DNA of 64,000 nucleotides, taken from the NCBI RefSeq assembly GCF_000770795.1, contig NZ_JRKJ01000025.1, forward strand, positions 1-64,000, given 5' to 3'. Each line of letters starts with the position of its first letter. The first letter of the stretch is position 1. This DNA comes from Lysobacter dokdonensis DS-58. GTDB lineage: Bacteria > Pseudomonadota > Gammaproteobacteria > Xanthomonadales > Xanthomonadaceae. Below, piece by piece: positions 12,028 through 18,509 of the stretch. Made by a program: the position numbers and the translations under genes. The notes under the pieces were generated by a model. It did not search any database and was not told where the DNA came from. It saw nothing but the letters and a program-made list of their open reading frames with translations.

Positions 12028-12906
12028 ATGGCCTTGCGCCGTTACATGCAGGTGGATGTGTTCGCCGACCGGCCCGGGGCGGGCAATCCGCTGGCGGTCG
12101 TGCTCGACGCGCAAGGCCTCGACGATGCCGCCATGCAGGCCATCGCACGCTGGACGCGGCTGCCGGAGACGACGTTCCTGTTCCCCGCGTCCGCACCTGG
12201 GGCCAGTTACGGCATCCGCATCTTCTCTCCGCGCCGCGAGGTGCCCTTCGCCGGGCATCCGAGCGTGGGCAGCGCGCACGTCGCGCTGGCCGCGGGCCTG
12301 GCCGAGGCGAAGGACGGGGTGCTGGTGCAGGACGGCATCGCCGGCCAGTTGCCCTTGCGCGTGACGGGCGACGGCCGCGAACGCACGATCGCCGTGCGCA
12401 CGCCGCGTTCGAAAGTGCTGGAGATCGCGTCACCCGACGACCCGCGCCTGGCACGCCCCCTCGCCGGCCTGCCGCTCGGCACGTTGCCGCCGGCGCTGGT
12501 CGAAGGCGGACGTCGCTGGTGGCTGGTCGAAATGGCGAACGAAGCCGCGCTGCGCGCCGCGTCGCCCGACTGGGCCGCCATCGGCCAGCTCGCCAACCAG
12601 ACCGAGAGCATGGGCGTGTGCGTTTTCGCGCGCAGCCACGACCCGGTGTACTACCTCGCGGTGCGTGCGTGGGTGGGCGCGCCCGCGCAATTCGAAGACG
12701 CCGCCTCGGGTGCGGCGAACGCGACACTCGCCGCCTGGCTCGCCTCGCAAGGCGCGCTGCCAGGCGACAGCGGCTTCTATCGCATCAGCCAGGGCCGCGA
12801 AGTGGGGCACGACGCAATCATCGAGCTCGACGTCGATGCCGATGGCGAGGTGTGGTCGGGCGGCCGCACGTGCACGGTGGTCAGCGGCCAGATCGACTGG
12901 CCCTGA
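12028..12906 (+). CDS. PhzF family isomerase/epimerase
   Basis: A 292-residue protein with the diaminopimelate-epimerase-like double fold of the PhzF family. Seen motifs are GAGNPLAVVLD near the N-terminus, the likely catalytic glutamate in RLPETTFLF, VPFAGHPSVGSAHVAL, and EDAASGAANATLAAWL near the C-terminus. PhzF itself isomerises trans-2,3-dihydro-3-hydroxyanthranilate in phenazine synthesis, but most family members are of unknown substrate. No other phenazine gene is present here, so a phenazine role should not be assumed. It is monocistronic and divergent from the lysA fusion. Confidence 0.88.
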   Translation: MALRRYMQVDVFADRPGAGNPLAVVLDAQGLDDAAMQAIARWTRLPETTFLFPASAPGASYGIRIFSPRREVPFAGHPSVGSAHVALAAGLAEAKDGVLVQDGIAGQLPLRVTGDGRERTIAVRTPRSKVLEIASPDDPRLARPLAGLPLGTLPPALVEGGRRWWLVEMANEAALRAASPDWAAIGQLANQTESMGVCVFARSHDPVYYLAVRAWVGAPAQFEDAASGAANATLAAWLASQGALPGDSGFYRISQGREVGHDAIIELDVDADGEVWSGGRTCTVVSGQIDWP

Positions 12907-12929
12907 CGACACGGCCGACGGCCCGATCG

Positions 12930-12960
12930 AAAAAAAAAGGGGCCGCAATCCGCGGCCCCC
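12930..12960 (-). terminator. intrinsic terminator of the glycine-zipper gene
   Basis: On the minus strand a GC stem (GGGGCCGCGG, loop, CCGCGGCCCC-like pairing around GGCCGC and GCGGCC at 12941-12958) is followed by a run of eight to nine T. It lies 31 bases beyond the stop of the minus-strand gene ending at 12991 and also just after the convergent PhzF-like gene. Confidence 0.8.
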
Positions 12961-12990
12961 ACCCCTCAAGCGAAGATCGGACCGTCCTGG

Positions 12991-13713
12991 TCATTCAGGG
13001 CGCACGTCCACGCGGACACGGATGCGGTCGCCCGGGTGGTATTGCGTGCGCGTCATGAACTGGCGACCGTTGTATTCGTACGTGACGTCGTAGCCGACCA
13101 CGCGGCCGTCGTTCGCGTTGTAGTTGCGGTAGCCGTCGTTGCCGACGTAGCCGGTGTCGTTGCCGTACTGGTCGTCGCACACGGTGACGCTGCTGCTTTC
13201 GTACTTGCGGCGCTGCGTGCCTTCGTAGATCTGCCTGCCTGCGAGGCCGCCGACCATCGAGCCGATCGCCGCCGCGGCCACCTGGCCGCTGCCGCCGCCG
13301 ACCTTGCTGCCGAGCACCGCGCCGGCGAGGCCGCCGACGACGGTCGCGACCGTGCGGCCGGTATCGGTGCCGTAACGGCCCTGCTGCGGGTCATAGGGAT
13401 CGTTGCTCGGGTAGTAGCCGCCGTTGGAGGTGTAACCGCCGTTCGACGCATGGCGCCCGCCCGAGCTGTAGCAACGCTGGCCGTTGCTGGCGTAGGTGTT
13501 GTTGTAACCGTTGTTCGCGTTGTAACGGTTGTTCGAATAGCGCGAATCGATCACGGGGTCGACGCGCACCACGCGCGCCCAATCGTAGATGGCGTTCTGC
13601 TGCGGCACGTTCGAGTAACCGCCGTTCGAGTAACCGCCGTAGTTCTGCGCCGATGCCGTACCGACGGCGGCGGCCAGGCCCAGTGCGAGCAAGGTGGCGG
13701 ACAAGCGCTTCAT
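12991..13713 (-). CDS. glycine-zipper 2TM-type envelope protein with Asn/Tyr/Gly-rich region
   Basis: The ATG at 13713 gives 240 residues and starts a clean signal peptide (MKRLSATLLALGLAAAVGTASAQ without counting cleavage exactly). Residues about 25-110 are strongly enriched in Asn, Tyr, Gly and Ser, with YGGYSNGGYSN and NNRYNANNGYNN-like units. A glycine-zipper segment follows (VGGLAGAVLGSKVGGG, then AIGSMVGGLAGRQIYEG), as in the Rickettsia 17-kDa antigen and SlyB-like outer-membrane proteins. The last third is a small soluble domain (YDVTYEYNGRQFMTRTQYHP). Likely an outer-membrane-associated or periplasmic protein of unknown function. An intrinsic terminator lies just downstream. Confidence 0.82.
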   Translation of the reverse strand: MKRLSATLLALGLAAAVGTASAQNYGGYSNGGYSNVPQQNAIYDWARVVRVDPVIDSRYSNNRYNANNGYNNTYASNGQRCYSSGGRHASNGGYTSNGGYYPSNDPYDPQQGRYGTDTGRTVATVVGGLAGAVLGSKVGGGSGQVAAAAIGSMVGGLAGRQIYEGTQRRKYESSSVTVCDDQYGNDTGYVGNDGYRNYNANDGRVVGYDVTYEYNGRQFMTRTQYHPGDRIRVRVDVRPE

Positions 13714-13876
13714 GGCGTGACTCCCGGGCGCCGGAATGGCGCGAGGGGATCGTCGGATTCGCGCGGGCAATGCACCCTGAATCGAACGGGCGTGTAAACG
13801 CTTGCAACCCGACCGTTTAGCGCGCCGACAGCGGGCCGTCAGCGCGCGTTGTGCGATGTGTGGGAAACCCGCCGCG

Positions 13877-14314
13877 TCAGCCGAGCAATTCGGCATCCAG
13901 CGAGATCGGCACGGCGCTCAATGCCTTCGACACCGGGCAGTTCTGCTTGGCATCGTCGGCCAGCGCGCGGAACTTCGCCGCGTCCAGGCCTTCGACGCGC
14001 GCCTGCGTCTTCAGGCGGATCTCGCAGATCGTCGGGCCACCATCCATCCCGAGTTCCACTTCCGCCTGCGTGTCGAGCGACTGCGGCGGGTGGCCGGCTT
14101 CGGTGAGCTTGGCCGACAGCGCCATGGTGAAACAGCCCGCGTGCGCGGCGGCGATCAGCTCCTCCGGATTGGTGCCCTTCTCCCCGCCGAAGCGCGTGTT
14201 GAAGCCGTAGCGCGTGCCCGCGAGCAGGCCGCTTTGCGGCGTGTCGAGCCGGCCCTGGCCGGACTTGAGGTCGCCTTCCCAGTGGGCGGCGGCTTTGCGG
14301 GTGATCGAGGCCAT
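13877..14314 (-). CDS. osmC: OsmC family peroxiredoxin
   Basis: The ATG at 14314 gives 145 residues, the normal OsmC length; the same frame continues upstream only as antisense of the EF-G-like gene. The peroxidatic and resolving cysteines are Cys61 in HAGCFTMALS and Cys126 in QNCPVSKAL. FGGEKGTNPEELIAAAHAGC is characteristic of the OsmC rather than the Ohr subgroup. The protein reduces organic hydroperoxides in the cytoplasm, probably with a lipoylated or thiol partner. It is divergent from the EF-G paralogue, with 234 bases between them. Confidence 0.9.
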   Translation of the reverse strand: MASITRKAAAHWEGDLKSGQGRLDTPQSGLLAGTRYGFNTRFGGEKGTNPEELIAAAHAGCFTMALSAKLTEAGHPPQSLDTQAEVELGMDGGPTICEIRLKTQARVEGLDAAKFRALADDAKQNCPVSKALSAVPISLDAELLG

Positions 14315-14548
14315 GGCGTCGTGCTCCGTCGGATCGCGGGTGGGGGATGGCAGCCTACTCCAACGCCATGCTTGACCCTTCACCGCCGCTGCGGGAGATT
14401 TGCGATCCCGGCGGCGCTTTCGCCGGGTCCCCGCCATGACGGCCCGCCCCGAGCGAACAGCTTGGTCGGCACTGCTTCCGGTTCGTCTCGCCTCGCCGCG
14501 GACAGCCATGACGGCCTCCTTCCACCCGAACGCGGGAGAGACGGCCTC
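14315..14548. other. divergent intergenic region between osmC and the EF-G paralogue
   Basis: This 234-base region contains no gene. A GC hairpin with a perfect seven-base stem (CCCGGCG at 14407-14413, CGCCGGG at 14421-14427) sits near its middle, without a T tract, so it is not an intrinsic terminator. Promoters for both flanking genes should lie here, but no convincing hexamer pair is visible. Confidence 0.5.
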
Positions 14549-16621
14549 ATGTCCTATACCACCGAGAACATCCGCAACGTGGCCCTCGCAGGCCACCCAG
14601 GCGCCGGCAAAACAATGCTCTTCGAAGCCCTGCTGCATGCCGGCGGCGCGATCCAGACGGCAGGCAGCATCGAACGCGGCACGACGGTTTCCGATTTCGA
14701 TCCCATCGAAAAGGAACGCGGGCACTCGATCGATGCGGCGATCGCGAGCATCGACACCGCCACCGACAACGCGCCGGTGCACGTCAACCTCCTCGACACA
14801 CCGGGTTACCCGGATTTCCGCGGCCCCACGCTCTCCACGCTGGCCGCGGTGGAAACCGTCGCCATCGTCTGCGACGCCGGCGCGGGCGTGGAGTACGGCA
14901 CGCGCCGGATGATGGAATACGCCAAGGCGCGCAACCTGTGCCGCGTCATCATCGTCAACAAGATCGACCACGCCGAAGCCGACAACGCGCGGTTGCTCGC
15001 ATCGCTGCGCGAGTCCTTCGGCCCGGAGGTCCTGCCGCTCAACCTGCCCGCCGACAACGGCGCGCGCGTGGTGGATTGCTTCGGGTATTCGGGCAAGGTC
15101 GCGCAAGGCGACTCCGACCTGGGCCCCGTCGCCGACTGGCACCAGAAGATCCTCGACCAGGTCGTGGAGGTGAACGAGACGGTGATGGACCACTACCTCG
15201 ACCTCGGCGAGGACGGGCTGTCGGGACAGGAATTGCACGACGCCTTCGAGCAATGCCTGCGCGAAGGGCACCTGGTACCCGTGTGCTTCGTCAGCGCGCG
15301 CAGCGGCGTGGGGATGGACGACCTGCTGGCGATCGCCGGCAAGTTGTTCCCGCATCCGGGCGAAGGCAATCCGCCGAATTTCGTCAAGGGCGCGGGCGAC
15401 GAGGCCAGCCCCATCGACGCGCAGCCCGATCCGTCGAAGCACGTCATCGCCGACGTCTTCAAGATCGTCAACGATCCCTTCGTCGGCAAGCTCGGCATCT
15501 TCCGCGTCTACCAGGGCACGGTGAAGAAGGACTCGCAGTTGTTCATCGACGACGGCAAGAAGCCGTTCAAGGTGGCGCACCTGTTCAAGATCAAGGGCAA
15601 GGACCACGTCGAAGTGGCACAGGCGGTGCCCGGCGACATCGCCGCCGTGGCGAAGGTCGACGAACTGCATTTCGATGCGGTGCTGCACGATTCGCACGAC
15701 GAGGACCAGATCCACCTGGCGCCGTCGGAATTCCCCAAGCCGATGTTCGGCCTGGCGGTGGAAGCCGCGCACAAGGGGCAGGAACAGAAACTCTCCACCG
15801 CGCTGCACAAGTTGGCGGAAGAAGACCCCGCATTCAACGTCGAACACCACGGCGAGCTCAACGAAACGGTGGTGCGCGGTTTGTCGGACCTGCACCTGCG
15901 CGTGATGTTGCAGCGGCTGAAGGACAAGCACGGCGTGGAGGTCAAGACACGGCCGCCGCGCATCGCCTACCGCGAAACCGTCAGTTCCAACGCCGAGGGC
16001 CACCATCGCCACAAGAAGCAGACCGGCGGCGCGGGCCAGTTCGGCGAAGTGTTCCTGCGCATCGAACCGCTGCCGCGCGGCGCGGGCTTCGAATTCGTCG
16101 ACGAGGTCAAGGGTGGCACGATCCCCGGCCAATTCATGCCGGCGGTGGAAAAAGGCGTGCGGCAGGTGCTCGGCGCCGGTGCGGTGGCCGGATATCCGCT
16201 GCAGGACGTGCGCGTGGTGGTCTACGACGGCAAGCACCACAGCGTGGACAGCAAGGAAGTGGCGTTCGTCGCCGCGGGCAAGAAGGCGTTCCTGGATGCC
16301 ATCGCCAAGGCCAGGCCGCAGGTGCTCGAACCCATTGTCGACCTGGAAGTCGCCGCGCCCGAGCAACACATGGGCGACATCAGCGGCGGGTTGTCGTCGA
16401 AGCGCGCGCGCATCAGCGGGACCGATTCCCTGCGCGGCGGCGAGATCGTCGTGCGTGCGCAGGTCCCGCTGTCGGAACTCGAAGGCTACGCCGCGGAGCT
16501 CAAATCCGTGACCGCCGGCCGCGGTCGCTACGCACTCGACTTCAGCCACTACGAGCCGGTGCCGCCGCAGGTGCAATCGCGCCTGGTGGAAGCTTTCAAG
16601 CCACGGATCGAGGACGATTGA
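14549..16621 (+). CDS. fusA: elongation factor G-like GTPase (second EF-G, EF-G2 type)
   Basis: The ATG at 14549, eight bases after a GGGAGAG ribosome-binding site, gives 690 residues; the frame is open further upstream but without homologous sequence. GTPase motifs are GHPGAGKT (15-22), DTPGYPDF and NKID, followed by domains II-V including the EGHHRHKKQTGGAGQFGEV region of domain IV. The replacement of the usual AHVDAGKTT-type loop by GHPGAGKTM and the short length mark the EF-G-like paralogue rather than the main fusA, which is normally found with rpsL, rpsG and tuf. Its exact job is unknown; related EF-G2 proteins may act in translocation or ribosome recycling under particular conditions. 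Confidence 0.88.
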   Translation: MSYTTENIRNVALAGHPGAGKTMLFEALLHAGGAIQTAGSIERGTTVSDFDPIEKERGHSIDAAIASIDTATDNAPVHVNLLDTPGYPDFRGPTLSTLAAVETVAIVCDAGAGVEYGTRRMMEYAKARNLCRVIIVNKIDHAEADNARLLASLRESFGPEVLPLNLPADNGARVVDCFGYSGKVAQGDSDLGPVADWHQKILDQVVEVNETVMDHYLDLGEDGLSGQELHDAFEQCLREGHLVPVCFVSARSGVGMDDLLAIAGKLFPHPGEGNPPNFVKGAGDEASPIDAQPDPSKHVIADVFKIVNDPFVGKLGIFRVYQGTVKKDSQLFIDDGKKPFKVAHLFKIKGKDHVEVAQAVPGDIAAVAKVDELHFDAVLHDSHDEDQIHLAPSEFPKPMFGLAVEAAHKGQEQKLSTALHKLAEEDPAFNVEHHGELNETVVRGLSDLHLRVMLQRLKDKHGVEVKTRPPRIAYRETVSSNAEGHHRHKKQTGGAGQFGEVFLRIEPLPRGAGFEFVDEVKGGTIPGQFMPAVEKGVRQVLGAGAVAGYPLQDVRVVVYDGKHHSVDSKEVAFVAAGKKAFLDAIAKARPQVLEPIVDLEVAAPEQHMGDISGGLSSKRARISGTDSLRGGEIVVRAQVPLSELEGYAAELKSVTAGRGRYALDFSHYEPVPPQVQSRLVEAFKPRIEDD

Positions 16622-16686
16622 GCGGCCAAACATGGGCCGCCCGTCCGCAGGTCGAAAAAAAGCCCGAAAAAAACCGCCTCCGGGGC

Positions 16687-16715
16687 TTGGCGGCAACGCG
16701 GGCATGCCCTACATT
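16687..16715 (+). promoter_or_regulatory. candidate sigma-70 promoter of the HU-like gene
   Basis: TTGGCG (16687-16692) and TACATT (16710-16715) are separated by exactly 17 bases. The predicted start of transcription would be about 55 bases before the HU-like ATG, and AGGA precedes that ATG. Of the promoters proposed in this window, this and the one before the SUF operon have the best two-hexamer match. Confidence 0.55.
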
Positions 16716-16777
16716 CCGCCTGCCGAGGGGGAAACCAGGCATTCCATCAACTCACACCAAGAGTCATCAGGACACAT

Positions 16778-17158
16778 ATGGCGAAGAAGAAAGCCGCATC
16801 GAAGAAGGCCGCTCCGAAGTCCGCCGCCAAGTCGGCCGCACCGAAGCCGATCAAGGAAGCGCTGGGCAAGTCGGGCCTGGTTGCACACATCTCCGAGCAG
16901 ACGGGCGTCGCGCCGCGCGACGTGCGCGCCGTGATGGCGTCGCTCGAAGGCGCCGTGCATGGTTCGGTCAGCAAGAAGGGCGCGGGTGCGTTCACCCTGC
17001 CGGGCCTGCTGAAGATCACCGTCGTCAACGTTCCGGCCAAGCCGAAGCGCAAGGGCATCAACCCGTTCACCAAGGAAGAGCAGTGGTTCGCCGCCAAGCC
17101 GGCCACCGTCAAGGTGAAGGTGCGCCCGCTGAAGAAGCTCAAGGACGCGGCCGCCTGA
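16778..17158 (+). CDS. HU-family DNA-binding protein with Lys/Ala-rich N-terminal tail
   Basis: A 126-residue protein. Residues 1 to about 25 are almost only Lys, Ala, Ser and Pro, like eukaryotic histone H1 tails. The rest is an HU/IHF-like domain: a helical part (LVAHISEQTGVAPRDVRAVM) and a beta-arm part ending in INPFTKEEQWFAAKPATVKVKVRP. The arm is longer and more divergent than in standard HU (about 90 residues), so it is a variant HU rather than hupB. Expected role: nucleoid compaction, with the tail binding DNA nonspecifically. It has its own promoter and a strong terminator, so it is monocistronic and probably highly expressed. Confidence 0.85.
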   Translation: MAKKKAASKKAAPKSAAKSAAPKPIKEALGKSGLVAHISEQTGVAPRDVRAVMASLEGAVHGSVSKKGAGAFTLPGLLKITVVNVPAKPKRKGINPFTKEEQWFAAKPATVKVKVRPLKKLKDAAA

Positions 17159-17185
17159 GGCGCCTGACCGACAAGCTTCAAGAAA

Positions 17186-17214
17186 GACGCCCGGTCCGCC
17201 GGGCGTTTTTTTTT
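17186..17214 (+). terminator. intrinsic terminator of the HU-like gene
   Basis: The stem GACGCCCGG / CCGGGCGT (loop TCCG region, 17186-17206) is followed by nine T residues. It stands about 27 bases after the HU stop. Confidence 0.92.
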
Positions 17215-17280
17215 CGCCTGGCGGATCGACGGTTCACGCGGCATGGCGCACCCTGCGCGCATCGCCCGACGGAGACCGCC

Positions 17281-17841
17281 ATGCGCCGCCCTGCCCTCGC
17301 TTTCGCCTTCTTCGCCGCGCTGTTCGCGTTGGCGCTCACGGCATGCACCACGCTCGATGCCCTCGTGGGCAACCAGGTCACGTTCACCGCGCCGCAGTTG
17401 CAGAAGTACGTGGATCGGCAATTCCCGCGCGATTACCAGAAGCTCGGCGGCCTGGTGACGCTGCGCGTGATGCATCCGCGCCTGACGATCCCGCAGGATT
17501 CCAATCGCCTGCAACTGGATTTCGATCTCGGCATCGGCGGGTTCGGGATGGACAGCCAGGCGGTGGCCGGGCGCTTCGCACTCCAGAGCGGATTGCGGTT
17601 CGATCCGACGACGCGGGGCCTGCACCTGGTCGACCCGCAACTGATGAACGTCGACATGCCCTCGCTCGGGGGCGCGATGAATGCGCCCACGCGCGCCGCG
17701 CTCAATTCCTGGCTGTCGGACTACGCGCGGCAGGAACCGGTCTATCGTCTCGACGATAATGCGTGGGGACGGCTGGCCGGCCGCCGCATCGGGGGCACCA
17801 CGATCGGCGATGGCAAGGTCGTCCTGCACCTCGACCAATAG
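17281..17841 (+). CDS. DUF1439 family lipoprotein
   Basis: The ATG at 17281 gives 186 residues. The signal peptide ends in a lipobox (LALTAC, Cys22), so it is a probable outer- or inner-membrane lipoprotein. The mature part (VTFTAPQLQKYVDRQFPRDY to DGKVVLHLDQ) has the layout of the DUF1439/YceB family, a tubular lipid-binding-like fold related to lipid-transfer proteins. Function is unknown; the fold suggests binding a hydrophobic ligand. The gap to the next lipoprotein gene is only 17 bases, so the two are probably co-transcribed. Confidence 0.82.
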   Translation: MRRPALAFAFFAALFALALTACTTLDALVGNQVTFTAPQLQKYVDRQFPRDYQKLGGLVTLRVMHPRLTIPQDSNRLQLDFDLGIGGFGMDSQAVAGRFALQSGLRFDPTTRGLHLVDPQLMNVDMPSLGGAMNAPTRAALNSWLSDYARQEPVYRLDDNAWGRLAGRRIGGTTIGDGKVVLHLDQ

Positions 17842-17858
17842 CCTTTCGGAATCCCCGC

Positions 17859-18506
17859 ATGTCGCGCGTCCGCCTCGTTCCGCTGCTCTTCCTCGCCCTG
17901 AACATCGCAGCGTGCGGCGATCAACCCGAGGGCGTCGCGCGCCGCGCGGACGGCAGCGCGATGGATCCGTTGCCCGCGCCCGAAGGCGCGCGCGGTTCCA
18001 TCACCGGCATGCCGGCGGCGCCGGGCCCGGGGCAACCGGAAGACAACGCGAGCATCGCGGCGGAAGAAGACATCGCCATCGACGAATCGGCGCTGGGGGA
18101 GAACGACAATCCCGAGGTCGCGCTCGACGCCGAGCCGACCTCCAACGACGCCGTGCAAGCCATCCAGCGTTATTACGACGCCATCCGTTCGCAGGATTTC
18201 GCCGGGGCGTACGCGCTGTGGAGCGACGGCGGCCGCGCGAGCGGGCAGACGCCGGAACAGTTCGCGGCGGGCTTCGCCGATACGGCCGACGTGGTCGTGA
18301 CGCTCGACGCACCGGCGCGCATGGAAGGCGCGATGGGGTCGCGTTACATCGAAGTGCCGGTCGCGGTGGAAGCCACCACGCGCGACGGCAGCGTGCGCCG
18401 CTTCGTCGGCGCCTACACGCTGCGCCGCTCGGTGGTCGACGGCGCCACGCCCGAACAGCGCGCGTGGCGCATCGCCTCGGCCGACCTGCGCGAACTCACG
18501 CAGTAA
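17859..18506 (+). CDS. hypothetical lipoprotein with NTF2/DUF4440-like C-terminal region
   Basis: The ATG at 17859 gives 215 residues. A short signal sequence ends in a lipobox (LNIAACG, Cys19). Residues about 20-100 are a low-complexity linker rich in Pro, Ala, Glu and Asp. The C-terminal half (NDAVQAIQRYYDAIRSQDFAGAY onward) looks like a cone-shaped NTF2-like domain, but this is a weak visual judgement. It follows the DUF1439 lipoprotein closely and ends three bases from the convergent DUF5916 gene. No function can be assigned. Confidence 0.75.
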   Translation: MSRVRLVPLLFLALNIAACGDQPEGVARRADGSAMDPLPAPEGARGSITGMPAAPGPGQPEDNASIAAEEDIAIDESALGENDNPEVALDAEPTSNDAVQAIQRYYDAIRSQDFAGAYALWSDGGRASGQTPEQFAAGFADTADVVVTLDAPARMEGAMGSRYIEVPVAVEATTRDGSVRRFVGAYTLRRSVVDGATPEQRAWRIASADLRELTQ

Positions 18507-18509
18507 GGC

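Noticed and set aside
12028-12906. A phenazine biosynthesis gene
   Set aside because: PhzF homologues are widespread outside phenazine clusters and no other phz gene is nearby.
9492-13058. A 1188-codon open frame on the plus strand across lysA and the PhzF-like gene
   Set aside because: It runs over two recognisable genes in the wrong frame or strand, with no domain of its own. Long empty frames are normal at this GC content.
14315-16705. Long minus-strand frame extending osmC through the EF-G paralogue
   Set aside because: Only the last 145 codons (13877-14314) resemble a known family. The rest is antisense of the EF-G-like gene.
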